Assembly (NCBI GenBank): GCA_014529385.2
Contig: CM043969.1
Span: 11,137,001-11,201,000 of the forward strand
From: Adiantum capillus-veneris
Lineage: Eukaryota > Streptophyta > Polypodiopsida > Polypodiales > Pteridaceae
DNA length: 64,000 bases
Direction of reading: 5' to 3'
Made by a program: the position numbers and the translations under genes. The notes under the pieces are model-generated. The model made no database searches. It worked only from the letters and a program-made list of their open reading frames with translations, and was not told the origin of the DNA. How positions within the stretch are numbered: the stretch's first letter is position 1; every line of letters begins with the position of its first letter. This document shows, piece by piece, positions 24,521 to 37,481 of this stretch.

Positions 24521-25834
24521 CACTAGTTTGGTACCAAAACAGGACACTTTAAGTGTCCTTTTTTAACAAATTTATATTAAATGCTACTTGCATTAGACGG
24601 TTTATTTAAGAAAAACCTCTTGATATGCTTAAATATGTTAGGTAGAGGGTCTTTTGAAAATATAACCTTGCATTTTAGAATCTATCATGATCAAGAACTA
24701 TACTCATCAAGTTGACCCTCGTAAGACTACGATTGACACGTTGAAGAAATCGTCTTTATAAGCTCAAGAAAAAATGAAGTGACCTTGTAGAAAATTTTAG
24801 GTGACTCTTCCACAATTTTGCTATAGATAATTGAAAGTTTCATGTGCAAAAAAAATGACATGGAGTATATAAAATAATGGAAAGTTCCATGTGTTTGATA
24901 TGGTCATTTCAAGCATATCGTTGTATACAAAGAAAAATATGTTTTTGATGTACTTGTGAGTTTTAGAAAGTGATACATTGCTTGCCCTTTCCATTGAGCA
25001 CTCAAGGTGGAAAGTAGGACTTTGGTATGCAACAAGTACTGGATCATTTTAAATATTCAAAACTGCATAAGAGAAAACTTTCATATTTTCATTCTTGAGA
25101 CATAAGCATTCAAAACCTCAAATAATATCAAACTTTCCATATAGATCAACTAAATGTATCAAAGTATGTGGTACATATACAATTGGGGTACCTAAAACCT
25201 TGGTTTCAATGTTATTATGGAAAACTCAAGATTTTTAAGAGTTTTTGCACGATAAGAAATTCAAGATAGAGTTCAAGCAACGAGATTTACTTGAGTTAGG
25301 GAGCACAAAAAATATGTAGTTTCTTGGTTTAAACATATAAAGTCATTTGTAGTTGTCAAATTGCACTAGAATAGTACCAATTTCATGAGGAGACCTTTGG
25401 AAGACCAAAATTATGCTCTTATTCAACACGTACTCAAGTATGAAATTATGTCTATAGCTTACATGTGACTTGAAAACTTATCTTTGAAGTGCATTCCATT
25501 GTTTTGTAACACTAAATGCTAACACTTGGATTTTATAAACATAAAAAAGGCCATCTCTACAAAAAGATATAATAAATTTTATGATTGTTTTGGCAAAACA
25601 GCTTGAAATTTTACTAAAATTTATGTCTTAGAACCTACGAGAATTCTCTCCATACAGATTGTATTTTGATATGGAGAAAAATCCAGTGTTTTCTCTTCCT
25701 CATAACCAATCTATGGTAGAAGCAAGGTGTAAAAAACTTCTTTCTAGCTTGACAAATAAAGTGCCAAAACATGATAGAAAAACAGGACACTTTAGTGTCT
25801 CAGAACACTTAAGTGTCCAATTACAGAACTAGTG
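24521..25834. mobile_element. TIR element T1, 1.3 kb, TTAA-flanked
   Basis: The left end CACTAGTTTGGTACC follows TTAA (24517-24520). The right end reads as CACTAGTTCTGTAATT on the reverse strand and is followed by TCAA (25835-25838; one change from TTAA). Palindromic GGACACTTTAAGTGTCC-type motifs lie just inside both ends (about 24543, 25784 and 25807), as subterminal repeats. No transposase is encoded. It has the same end design and nearly the same length as element T2. CACTA...TAGTG ends recall CACTA/EnSpm, while the TTAA target recalls piggyBac. Confidence 0.68.
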
Positions 25835-25838
25835 TCAA

Positions 25839-27856
25839 GATATGGTCATGAAGAGTATACAAGGGGCGGTGTAGTCATAGCAATTGTATCCATTCCATGA
25901 CATAGTGTACTCATGGTAGCCTATTACATAAAACTATCTCTAGTGGGGGTGTTCCATGATAGGAAAGAATGCCTTACTCATGGAAGCCTTTTTTATTTTA
26001 CTACCAAGGATCCCTCCATGTTAGCATAATGGTTGTTGTGGTGAGAGATGCATTAAATTATACAATGAAATTTCTTGAGGAGAGATTTGTGCTACCAGAA
26101 GCGAGTCATTGTTGAGGGTACCATTGTAGCATAGCTCCAATGACCGACAATAGTTGTCAATCCGGAAGGATGAGCTACCCGGCTAGGGCATGGAAACACT
26201 CACTGATTAGTGAGCTAATCATGGCAACACAAATGACAACTCTATTAGATGGGCTTCTTCAATCAAACCTACATGCACACATGAAGAATAGAGGGAAGTC
26301 ACACAAGATTAGATCGGGATTAGCCACTAATTAGTTACTATCTAGCTAATCAAAACATCATTAGCAAACATAGAAAGTATGAGAGAGACATAGTGAAAGA
26401 GAATTAAGCATTGATTAGTGTTAATCAAGTCAAATGAGAAAGGAGAAGCTCAAGGACTCCATAGCCACACACATCATGAGCTCCCATCAAAGAGTGGTTT
26501 CAACAAATGAGGCTCATAACCCCAATTTCATCTACACACAGCCTTATATACCTAGGGTAAAAATATGCAATGTTCGAGCTTCAAAGGCCTTTAGGGCTCC
26601 ACAACTTACTGAATCTACAACCTAGGTACACTAATTGACCTATTCTTTACAGTTTGGAACTCTCATTGAGCCTATAACACATTACAAATATTTTAATGGC
26701 TTGAAATGAATTGAGAGATTATAATACATGGTCATTTTGAAAAATGTGAAAAATTGTGTAACTCCAATCTTTATAGCTTCTTCGTATTGATCTTCGATGT
26801 CCATCCGTAAGGCTTGGACCTTTAGCAGCTTCTATTAACTGACGTCGGCTCACTTAACATTCCACTCTTTCGATTTTAGTGTCTGTCCTTTGGCATTGTC
26901 GAAAAGTGTCCATGGAGGTTGTGGAAGGTTTTTGATTGGTTGTTTATGGATGTCTTCAATGTCAATGAATTTGTTGATGAGGTTCATTTCACTGTAGCAT
27001 CTTCAATGGTCCAAATATGTTTTTGATGTGAGAGATGATATTGCATTTGTCCGTTGTAGAAACATAATGGTGAGGCTTTCTTTATTTATTAATAATGGTA
27101 AGGATCTAAATTTGGGTCTAATACCTAGATGACCAAAGGAGAAACAAAACCAGTGGAAAAAAAGGGCCTTTGGGATACACACATTATTTGAGTACTTATT
27201 AGCATGGAAAATATTAATAAAGTACTGAAGGGATTATTTGCTGATGGGTATGGAAATAAAAGGACAACAAATATGAGAGTAGCATGATGGAACATTGGTT
27301 TGCCTATTGTAGTCTGCTCAAGGTGCATATGTGGAAACAAAAAAGAGGGTCTAATTCATATGTCCAATGATGGGAGATCCTATATATGCATACACTCAAA
27401 TGCATTGAAAACAATATGTTATGCCAGAAATATTTTTGACGGGTTCTTCAGAAAGAAGGTGTAGCTATAAAATCATATGACGTGGATTTACAAGCTATAA
27501 CCCCTTTAAGAAGGGTTTTTACTATCAAGGATATGTGCTCTCACCTTACGGTGAACTATGCGTGAGTGTTGGACTCTACATCACTTCACCATGATTAAGT
27601 TAGTAGAGTTTGACTCTTATCTCATCCAGCATGAGCGACACAACTTAGATATGCTCAACTCTTCCAGCTTGAGCGTAAGCCTAATAACTACGACTCTTAG
27701 CACAAAGTTCAATATGACTTGAAGCTTGGAGCTAACGCTTTACTCATTTTTTGGCTCAACGGCCCAACTCTGACTGTGCCAAAGAGTGTTTTTTGCACCG
27801 TGGCGACATGAATTTTTACATTCTTGAGCTTACTACAAAAATTTTGTCAGGTAAAA
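25839..27856. other. No recognisable gene between T1 and T2
   Basis: AT-rich sequence with only short, unsupported open frames (26140-26334, 26434-26625, 27125-27340). No transposon protein, repeat array or structured RNA was recognised. Confidence 0.5.
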
Positions 27857-27860
27857 TTAA

Positions 27861-29152
27861 CACTAGAATGGTAACCTAACAGGACATAAAAGTGTCCTTT
27901 CAGGGTTTTGGAAAAAAATTCCAAAACCATAGTAGATCCACTCATTTTGAAAAATCCTTTCATGAGCTTATAGTTCAATAACTACTACAAATGGAAAAAA
28001 TGAGAAACTTGTAATTTTTCTCATCCCTTGGTCACTACAAGCCTCCAAAGTTGATGGACCAGTGCATTTTGCCCAAAACAACAATTTCTTAAGGTTGATT
28101 GCATATAAATAAGAGTGAAGATTTTTGTAGGACATGAGATAAAATGCCCCGTTAACTTCAATGGGTTGGTGACCAAAACATATGGTTGCTTTTACCTCAC
28201 TAATTTTTTTTTGGGCAAAAAAAAAGGTACAAAAAAGTTGCATTTTTGCCATTCTGCGGACCTATCATCAACGTTTCTTTAGTCACGCTCAATATAGATA
28301 CTATATACATGTTTTCTTAGTTCCCTTTGGGCCTCTGGATTCAAAAGGATCCATGGAGCATGTCAAAAGGATAATGGATCTCTTACAATTGGAACCTTGG
28401 GGGCAATGATAAAGTGCTAAATACAGCAAACATGAAAAAACTGGGTTTAGCATTATGACCTCTAGCCAAGTTTGTAGTCTATGATTAGATATGGTCACTA
28501 CCTACAAAATACACACAATTGGCCTAAGAAACTAGCAATATTGAGAAAGTTATACTTACTACTTTAAAATGTATCATATTCTTCAGCAATCAAAAAACTC
28601 AACCATCATCATATACTATTCTATATAGCATATTAGGTCCCCCAAAACTCAAGGAAGATTAGCTTTATGTTATACATTACACTTACACAATCAAAATTGA
28701 ATTTGGATATCAAGAAAGCCACCAAAAAAATCATAAAAGTGCTGGATTATGCAATTCTTGTAAATTGGTCATAACTTTCAATTTTAACACTTAGCTCTCT
28801 CTACAAGCATCAAAACATGTTGAGAACTATGAAGGCCTAACCTCTAGCCATCTAAACCTCACAAACATGACGTTTAGAGTGGTATAGTTGCCAAAAATTG
28901 AAAAAAAGCCAAAAACAGGACCCGTTTTTTCACACAGTTTAGGTTCAAGAATGTTGTGCAAGAGTAAGGTTAATGGTGAGATCGATACTAAAAAAGAAAT
29001 GCAAAGTTTTTTTCAGCTCATAAGGCAACTTTGTGGATATATAGCACCTAGAAATTCATTTTCATACTCTTCAAATAATTCAAGCAAAATGGTCACTTAA
29101 CAGGACACAAAAGAGTCCAAGGACATAAAAGTGTCCTGCTACCATTCTAGTG
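27861..29152. mobile_element. TIR element T2, 1.3 kb, exact TTAA flanks
   Basis: Both ends start CACTAGAATGGTA (13 bp, perfect inverted repeat) and are flanked by TTAA (27857-27860 and 29153-29156). Subterminal GGACA...TGTCC motifs follow at the left (27881-27897) and are doubled at the right (29102-29136). An internal hairpin with 10-bp arms GGTTTTGGAA / TTCCAAAACC lies at 27904-27928. Length is 1292 bp against 1314 bp for T1. The interiors of T1 and T2 share no obvious homology and neither encodes a protein, so both look non-autonomous. Confidence 0.8.
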
Positions 29153-29159
29153 TTAAGCT

Positions 29160-32100
29160 TGAATCCTCAAAGAGAGGATTATTGAAGGACCAATTTGGCA
29201 TTGAAGGTTTCTCTTGCCATACCTGTTTTATCTTGGAACCTGTAGCTTTGTTGGTTGAGTTGTCCTTCTTTGTCAATGAAGACTCCATTGTCCATTTGGC
29301 TCTCCAGTTAGGCTTGTCGAAAGGAGTCTTTGAGGTTTTTGTAAGCCTCTGTTGAGTGTCAGCATTTGGCTTTTGACTCAGAGTATTGGAAGACTTAGGA
29401 ATCCAAATCTCTTGATGAACTTTGTAACTCATTTGTTGACTTTGCTTAGCTCTAGGTCTTGTTAAGCTTTTGAGATCTTCATGCATCTTATCTATAAGTG
29501 CAGTTGGTCTTTGGATGACTAGTTGCCAGACCTTCATATAACCTATGTAGAACCTTTGTGCAAGAGGAAGAATCCTTGAAATCCATCTATATTCTTTATT
29601 CTCTTGAGAGTTGTGGTAGACTTGAGTAGCATTCGATGTTGTTCTATTGTTGAACCGCTTCTTAGGTATCCTAGGATGTTGTCAAGGTTGATAACTAGCG
29701 GGCCTTCATTCTTGGAAGAGTCTTGATTCCACTTCATATGCCCTAACCTTCTGTTTTGGTACCCATATCTGTCGATTATCTCTATAGTACTCTTGTTTCT
29801 CTAAGCTCCAATGTGATGCTATCCATCCCTTGTGTTTGTCTTTCCGTGATGATTTCTCGTCTTTAATCCAGATTGGATCACTAAATTTGACTAAACAAAT
29901 TCTTGCTTGATTTTATTTTGATTTCTTGAGTACTTGGGCTGATAAGCTTTTGATTTTCAGGATGGATCTCTAGAGGTTTTGTTTGGGTCAGCAATTGACT
30001 TGAAGTTTTGAAAGTCTGACTTGCCTGAAGAAGCTGATCCATGAGGGTTCTTTGATGTAAAGGAATATTATGTCACGCCTTTTGTGGTAGTTGGTGGAAG
30101 GTCCACTTTAGCTTTACCTTTGTCTTTAATTCCTGTGACTTTTGTATCTCTGAATCTAACATTAATGATACTTGTATTTGTTGCTTGCTACCATTTGGAA
30201 AGTAGAGCAATAGCACTGTATCTTCTTTGTAGGCCTTGTGCTAGTCTAACCACTGATGTCCAAGGATGACATCTGCATGCATGCCTTTTGAAGAATTTAC
30301 TTGAAACTTTACCTGCTCTTCATGCTTCTAGTCTATGCTAAGAGTAGCAACCATTTCTTCTTAACTCGCCCTCATATCTAGCATTGCTTTACTGTCCTGT
30401 TTGCTTGGAGTAATCTCAAGTATTATTTGGATTTTTTCTAAAATCATATCGTACTTTTCTTCTTTATCCAATAGAGCATTGCATCTGACAATTGATCCAT
30501 TTGTCTTACTGAGAAATATATATATATATATATCCTTGTTGGATGTCCTATTGAAGATCCATGTCTTGCTTTTGCCATGGTCTCATCCTGATCTAGCTCT
30601 CTCTGTATGGAAGGCGACTTGAGACTCTATTTTCCCATCTGACGTACATCAGTTGATTAAGTTGGCAATGAGTGATTGATTTTTGGACTTCCTATTGCTT
30701 CCTCGGTGTGTGCAACCTCGATATTCTTAAATTCTGGCTTTGGTTTCTCTTTGCTCTGTTTGGTATGCACTTGCTATTGCTTGATCTTCTTTAATCCCTT
30801 CTAAAGTTATGTTGGGTGGAGATTATTCATCTTCAATAAGATTTTCCTTGATATCGGTCTAGGACTTTGTGCTTTCTTCCACAAGTGAACAGTCCCGGTC
30901 TTCATTTTTTGTTGTCTTGATGACTACATTTTGGGTCATTCGCATTCCCAATATGATGTTGTCTGGTACATATTTTGTTGTAATCACATGAAATTGGGCT
31001 ATGATGATCTCTGACCCTATTTGAATGGCGATGGAAATGATTCCCCAGGATTCTGCTCGTTTGTTTGTAGATATGCTGATGAATTCAAAAGCATCTTCCA
31101 GCTATTGGCCACAATTTTCTCCAAGTGCAAAAAGACATGAGGTTCTTGTCTAGATGAAAATCTAGCTTTACTTCGATTGAGAGGTTTTCTTTGTGCTAAC
31201 CAAGTAATTTTGCACTTGATCCTCTCAGGATTTCTTTTTGAATTGACTAATTTTGTTGTGGTTGTGTCCTTGGGTTGAACTTTTTCTACATCTTCTTTGC
31301 TTTGACCACTTGCTTCAATCGATGTTGATTCGGTTGGCTGCAATGTTGCACCTTTTGCTTTCAACTGTTGAGTATTATCTGCCTACATCTGAGTAACCTT
31401 TGATTTTAAAAAAATCCATTGTCCTTTTTGAAACAATCTGTCTTTTCAGAGGAGATTTTGGTGGTGATCTATGTGTAGCTTTTTGATCTTTAGCTTTTGT
31501 TGATTTTGTATTTTTTGTCACATGTGATGGAAACTTGAGACTTTGCATCATCTTGAAATAATCTTTGACTAAATTCTTACCATTTGTAGGGGTTTGTACA
31601 AGGCCATGAACTTGCTAAAACTCATTGCTAGGTGTACATATATGAGCTTGGTCACATGTAGTTGCTTGAACAATATTGGATTGGTCGGATTTTGACTTTG
31701 ACTTGTGGAGATCAGCTAAAACTTTTGTCCTTGATGATCTTCATAGAAGCCTTTGTCATCAGATTCTGGTGTAATATGGGTCAATTGGAAACTTCCAATA
31801 ACCATATGATCTTTCAATGGTTTCTGTCTACTGACTAGAGGCTCTAGGGATTCGAACTAGTGTTACATTTTTTGATACAAGTGTGGATATTGATGGGTTT
31901 GCAGCTCCCCCCTTCCTAGGGTGGTCACTAAAGCTTTCTCTATGATGAGTGTTCAAACTATTTGGCTTTGGTTTGGTCTCACCTTTTGGGACTGTGAAGG
32001 AAGACTACATGTAGCACTATTGATGTTTGGTATCTATAAAGCTTCTGCATAGTTTTCGATGTATCTCCATGAAACATGACATATGATCCCCCAAGTCAAT

Positions 32101-32390
32101 CTGTAGATAGCATTAACTTCACCCTAATATTGTCTATCCCATGGGTCTCCTATGATATGAGCCTTTGTGGTTTCAGGATTCAAGGCATCATAGAGTTTAG
32201 ATTCTCGTCTATACCTATGAGTATTTTGGTCAAAGTATATGCTGGTATGGTCACAAGATCCAAGCTTGATTTTTGATGGGGAAGAGTTTGGATCTGAACA
32301 GATTTCTTTGTTTACTAAGGTAATATCATTTAGCTCTAGAGAGGATGGGCTATAATAGATTCTTTCTTTAGAGATAAACCATGTCATAAA
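29160..32390 (-). pseudogene. Decayed LTR-element polyprotein with retropepsin traces
   Basis: The minus strand has many short open pieces with transposon-like composition. Two stretches resemble the end of a retropepsin. At about 31045-30950 the frame reads IGSEIIIAQFHV then VPDNIILGMRM. At about 30400-30250 it reads KAMLDMRAS (compare LDTGAS), then FQVNSSKGMHADVILGHQWL. Other pieces (31364-31017, 29737-29543, 29537-29139) are Lys/Thr/Ser-rich linkers with a repeated IWVPK / IWIPK motif. No RT was recognised. It could be a gypsy-type element or another LTR-like element. Stops are frequent and the call rests on the two protease-like motifs. Confidence 0.4.
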
Positions 32391-32598
32391 ATCTGATATC
32401 TAACTAACCCAAATGATTTTCTCATATTGAACTAGTCATTTAATGTGGGGAAATAAAGGGAAACAAGAGTTAGAGTATAGACATGTGCTTTTATGTCTAT
32501 CTCAGCATGGGACCAAAGGGAGAGAAGGCAACAGATCCGAAAGGGAGATGGTGTATCAAAGAGTAATGACCAGATAATGGCTTGTGGTGTTCCAAAGT

Positions 32599-32766
32599 CA
32601 AACATAATCCCTACAAAGGAGGGGGTGAGCCCTAAAGCTAGGGTCATGGGAGAGAACACACACACACACTCTCTCTCTCAAGGCAAACATAATCCCTACA
32701 AAGGAGGGGGCGATCCCTAAAGCTACGGTCATGGGAGAGAACACACACACTCTCTCTCTCAAGGCA
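32599..32766. repeat. 85-bp tandem duplication
   Basis: Two copies, starting CAAACATAATCCCTACAAAG at 32599 and 32684, differ at a few bases. Each ends in (CA)n(CT)n. A third, partial relative (CTCTCTCTCACACTCACACA) lies at 33083-33122. The duplication is non-coding. Confidence 0.9.
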
Positions 32767-33600
32767 AGCCCAAGACTCAAAAGGTAATAAAGACACATGT
32801 CAAGCACCTACACATGTTGCCCTCATGTAGTGCCTAAATCCTATTGGTTAGCCTCTAAAGGGGTCCAATGAAAATTTAGTTCAATTAATTATTTTTTGCA
32901 AGAATTATTCAAGTCCTCTCTCTCAAAGGGAGAAGGAGGACACTTGTCCAAATGCTACCCTTGTTGCTTGTTATGACTTAATCATGTGATTTGCCACCAG
33001 GCCTGGGGAGGTCCAATGATTTTCAAGCTAGAGCTAGGAAGAGGGGTCGACCCAAGCAAGGAGGGGGGAAGCTTGACCATATACTCTCTCTCTCTCACAC
33101 TCACACACACACACACACACACTCATTTTCATAGTGTGTTGTGAAAGAAATCCATCTCTTTCTCCAATCTTGAGAAGCTAAGAGCCTACACCAACAACTC
33201 TTGGCTATGGAATGCAAATCCAACCAAGATCCATTCTTCAAAGTGCAAGCTTGCCAACTTCTTCATCTCCATTACTATGCTATGCTAAGCTACAAGAGTA
33301 ATACAAGTGAGGAGACTATTTCTTTCCTGTATGTTACTTCTTCTTCCTCTTCCCTTCCCTCACTCCCTGCTAGCTCTCTGCACCTTTGAAGGTATTTGAG
33401 GTCTTGTGATTGAGGCTGGAGATATGTTAATGCTTTTGCAAGTTAATTAAGGGCATAATTTTGGTGTATGAATTCTACCATCTTCATTGCACCAACGAGG
33501 TCTCAAGAAACACAATCTTGTATTGTACCAAATCTCTCTTTATGGGGGAATCTATAATACAAAAGCCTTTTGGAGGGGGGGCCAGGCGGTTGGGTAGGTT
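32767..33600. other. No recognisable gene; short (CT)n(CA)n
   Basis: The sequence contains CTCTCTCTCTCTCACACTCACACACA at 33083-33122 in an otherwise unique stretch. The short frame 33201-33389 has no recognised domain. It lies upstream of a copia RNase H remnant and may be part of the same decayed element. Confidence 0.4.
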
Positions 33601-33604
33601 GTTT

Positions 33605-33992
33605 TGACATATGAGTGTCCACAAGTGGTTTTTGTTTCATGCTCGGTAGGTCATGCATATCATGGTTGGACAATCTTCACAACTACGGTTGGGTGTGTAT
33701 GGCTCAGACGCCTTATGGTTGATTTGGGTATTGGATAATAGGACACTGCCAACATCATCTACATTTGCAGTCAGAGCGCATTGGCAATTGTGAGGAACTT
33801 AGTTTTTCATGATTGCACAAAGCACATTAGGTTCATTATCACTATGTCAAGGAGAGACTCTTAGAAGGAGAGATCATCTTGGCTTATGTGCCAACACATG
33901 ACGACCTTGTAGGTTTGTTCACAAAGGCATTGCCTCGTGATAAGTTCGAAGCTTTCTACAAAGCTTTGGTCTTATTCCCCTTTGTGGATTGA
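33605..33992 (+). pseudogene. Ty1/copia RNase H C-terminal remnant
   Basis: Plus-strand translation with frameshifts reads GFCFMLGRSCISWLDN-like, WLRRLMVDLGI, then SQSALAIVRNLVFHD. A one-base deletion breaks KHIEVHYHYV. The end reads GEIILAYVPTHDDLVGLFTK and LPRDKFEAFYKAL. This is the standard end of a copia polyprotein. The rest of the element is missing upstream. Confidence 0.8.
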
Positions 33993-34069
33993 TCATGCAC
34001 TCAGGGCATGTCAATTCCCTATACACTATGTGCCAACTCTTGTTCACCGCATCACTCTCGAGGGGAAGT

Positions 34070-34296
34070 TGTTACCATACATATGCGGTAGTGATGTGTG
34101 TGAACACACTTAGGACCACCGGGGCATTTTTTCCCTCACTACGAGGTTTTTTTCCCCTTGCATTTTATATACGCCCATCACTCTAGGGCTAACTTATCTT
34201 TCCAGTGTGCACTAAGAAATACTACACTTTGTTGTGTGCCTTGAGCTTCTTCATCTTCTCCAAGCTGTGTGTGTGTTTCTTTGTAACCCTATTTCC

Positions 34297-34299
<3 letters not shown>
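34070..34299 (+). repeat. Copia 3' LTR start
   Basis: The RNase H remnant is followed by a polypurine tract (GAGGGGAAGT) and, at 34070, TGTTACCATAC, a typical copia LTR start. The block GGGGCATTTTTTCCCTC, then GAGGTTTTTTTCCCC, matches the LTR of copia element 1. The downstream end is not defined; a (GA)n tract begins at 34300. Confidence 0.6.

Positions 34300-34382
<83 letters not shown>
34300..34382. repeat. (GA)41 microsatellite
   Basis: An uninterrupted GA tract of about 83 bp immediately downstream of the copia LTR. Long Arg-Glu open frames across it are artefacts. Confidence 0.96.
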
Positions 34383-34383
<1 letters not shown>

Positions 34384-35264
34384 CTTCATCCACATTTACA
34401 TATTGGAGACACACATTCAATTCATTTGTTTACTATTTCAACCTAAATGAGTTTACCCTTAAATTGCTCATTTTTACAAGTTTTTTTTTCACTCTTTTCT
34501 CCTTTTTACTACATATATATGTGAAGTAGAGGTTGTTAATATAGAGTAGAGGTTGATAATGGGACAATAATAACCTTGCACTTCTATCTACATGGCATGA
34601 ACTTAAGAAGTAATAAATGGAAGAAAAGATGATGTAAGTCAAGCAAGATTCTAGGTATTTTTTGGGGTAGGGGCCAAAATGGTACTCTGGATGCCATAAC
34701 CTTACGTCATAGGTGTGTGAAGATCATGCTAGCTGCAACTTACTTGTCACAAATAGAGACCAAGCTATGAATCAAACCAAATTTTTGACTTCAAGGTGCT
34801 CACTAAGGTTGCACATGGAGTAAGGGCCACTACTACTACTACTATCACACTGCTCAAAAGCTTCACTCCAAAATGGAATGTGCACATCATAATGAGTTCT
34901 TATGATGAACTAGAATAATCAAGGAATCTTGATATTTGTCAATAGTTTGCATGAAAGATTAAATGGATTTATTTTGTTAATGTTTTGAATTAAGATAAGA
35001 CATATTTCCCAAAGATGGTGTGCATTTGACTCATGAAATGGTCAAATGTTGAAGGTTTAATTCTCAATAGGTCCTCAAAAGATAGCCTGATAGCCAAACC
35101 TATAGCAAAAAAAACAAACATTACAATCTCTTTAGAATGGTCCCCCCTTTAGGTGCACTTAATGGAGAATGTTCAAGTTGGGGATTCAACTCCATTGACA
35201 AATAACTATAATAAACAACAAGATCCACACCATAACTCTAGCTTAATAGGTCTCATCACAGACC
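34383..35264. other. No recognisable gene
   Basis: AT-rich unique sequence between the (GA)n tract and gypsy copy G1b. A small (CTA)n run is at 34832-34845. Nothing else was recognised. Confidence 0.5.
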
Positions 35265-35732
35265 TTGGAATGTGGATCCACATGGCTTCATTTCCTAGTA
35301 AAGCAATGCTTTACTATCTTTGAATTAAGATCGAGAGTAGAGGGAACCCTCTTTCGACTTGTGGAAGGCACACCACAAAAATTTAGGCTGAAGTTGAAAT
35401 CTTGTACTTGTAGCGGCGCCTTGCCAACATTGCCCAAAAGGTTGATGGTCCTTTTCTCAACAAAGGTTAATTTGAAGGGAGCTGGTCTAATAGGCTCAAG
35501 ACCTAAGGCTAGCATGGTGAATTTAGGCATAAGATTGATCTCAACACACCATCTATAATCACACCATAGAATTTTCTTCCAAAGATAGATATTGTAAGCC
35601 GTGGACCCTTGTAATCCATCAGGGGATAAACTAGGTAAGAGATCATATAGGACTCATATGGTTGCACAAGGAGATGTCCGCCACTATGGCCTACTACCGG
35701 GTGCAACGATTAAATATCACGAGTATCACTTT

Positions 35733-35959
35733 GAAATGCAAAATCGAGGTGATGCATGCCAAAGAGGGAAACTTGTTGAAATGTGTTCCTAAGAACATTT
35801 TCTACATTGGGTTTGTCATTGAAATGCAAAATCAAGGTGATGCATGTCAAAGAGGGAAACTTGTTGAAATGTGTTCTTAAGAACATTTTCTACATTGGGT
35901 CAAAGAGGGAAACTTGTTGAAATGTGTTCCTAAGAACATTTTCTACATTGGGTTTGTCA
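35733..35959. repeat. 88-bp tandem units inside G1b
   Basis: Units start GAAATGCAAAATC at 35733 and 35821, with a third partial unit from 35901 (CAAAGAGGGAAACTTG...). They correspond to the gag-protease linker that is single-copy in G1a (KNTFQQVSL region), so the expansion happened after insertion. Confidence 0.9.
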
Positions 35960-37161
35960 ATTGTTGCTTTAGAAGTTTTTTATTCTTTGTTATGAATAGT
36001 AGATGACTTGACAGATGGGGGGGAAGGGGGAGTGGTGGTTGGAAAAGACATTATTAAAGTTTCCCTCTAGGCTCATGTGAGGACGCCAATTGGTTCCCTG
36101 GTTTGTTGGAGCGTGTTTGAAGGGGAGACCACATGCGTGGAAGGTGGCAGCTAAAGATTGGTGCTGACCAGTGAAAACTATTAGATCGATTTTCGAGAAG
36201 GTGAAGTTAGATTGGCTCTAACCTTGACTAGACCTAGAAGCATGTTGCTTTGGGCAATCCTTGTTTAATGGTCCTTTGCATTAAGACAATGTTTGCATGG
36301 TGGAGATCCACCAAGAAGAGGACACTTGCTTTGATAGTGCTCATACTCACCACATCTATAGCATAAACATATGGTGGTGAGATGGCCAAGAGAGAGGATG
36401 GGTTGTCGTTGCATTCACTCAAGGACGGATTGGGAGATGAAGCAACATATCTATAGAAGTTGGGAGGTGTCAGAGGTATGCTACGATGGTAAAATCTTGG
36501 AGGTGGAAAATTACCGTGCATATGAGGGTTTGGCAACAAGAATGGCATGTGATTGGAGTGACCATAGGGAGAGACCATGTTTGATGCAGGAGCCACCCCA
36601 TGTTGAAGAGTGGAAGCTAGGATTTAGAAAATGTGTCAAAGCCCCTTGAGGTAGCAATAGTGCTTATCCCCATGAACACATTTCTACATGAGTGGAAATA
36701 AGGTCTAAGGGGGCATTCTCAGGGAGATGTCTTTGGGAGCATCATGAGCTACACCAGACTAGGGCCTTAGACTCTTGGCATGCTTGAGCACTTTTAGCTG
36801 CTCCACTGCTTCCTAGTGTGGAGACTTTTCTTGTAAAAAATAGATAAATCTATTCTCGTTGCAACTTTAATGCCTCTAGCTCCCTACATAAAGAAACTAG
36901 AGGATTAGATGGAGTTACCAAAAGAACTCAAATCATCTCGACTCTAAGAGAGTCTCTAAACAGGCTCCTTCCTTCTTCATATCTAGTGGCTACATCAACA
37001 AACTCAAATAATGTAGCATCAAGTTTGAGAGACTCTATTGGGAGGCCTTCTCTACCCACTACTTTACCATAAGTCCCTTGGTTGCTAAGGGATTTTAGCC
37101 ACTAGTGCCTTTTTTGTCCTTGTGAGCTCTCTAAATGTTCCATTTGGTTGGAGCATAGGGT

Positions 37162-37481
37162 TTCCTAGCTAATCTAGAATCTTCTTTTGGAAGTCACTAG
37201 GCCAAAAAGCATTATCGAAACTTTTGTCTTAGCATTGTTCACTTTGTGCAATGATTGTTAGCAAACTGACCATACCACTTGTCTACTAAGATGCAAAAGG
37301 TTGAAGGGAATAGCACCATAATTCCTAGCTAATCTAGAATCTTCTTTTGGAAGTCACTAGGCCAAAAAGCATTATCGAAACTTTTGTCTTAGCATTGTTC
37401 ACTTTGTGCAATGATTGTTAGCAAACTGACCATACCACTTGTCTACTAAGATGCCAAAGGTTGAAGGGAATAGCACCATAT
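37162..37481. repeat. 160-bp tandem duplication inside G1b gag
   Basis: 37162-37321 and 37322-37481 are identical except for about one base (GATGCAAAAGG versus GATGCCAAAGG). The unit covers the gag segment around ADKW and QFAEN. This is a recent duplication within an old element. Confidence 0.95.

Noticed and set aside
32599..32766. LTR pair or transposon ends at the 85-bp duplication
   Set aside because: The copies are adjacent, direct and end in microsatellite; a simple tandem duplication explains them.
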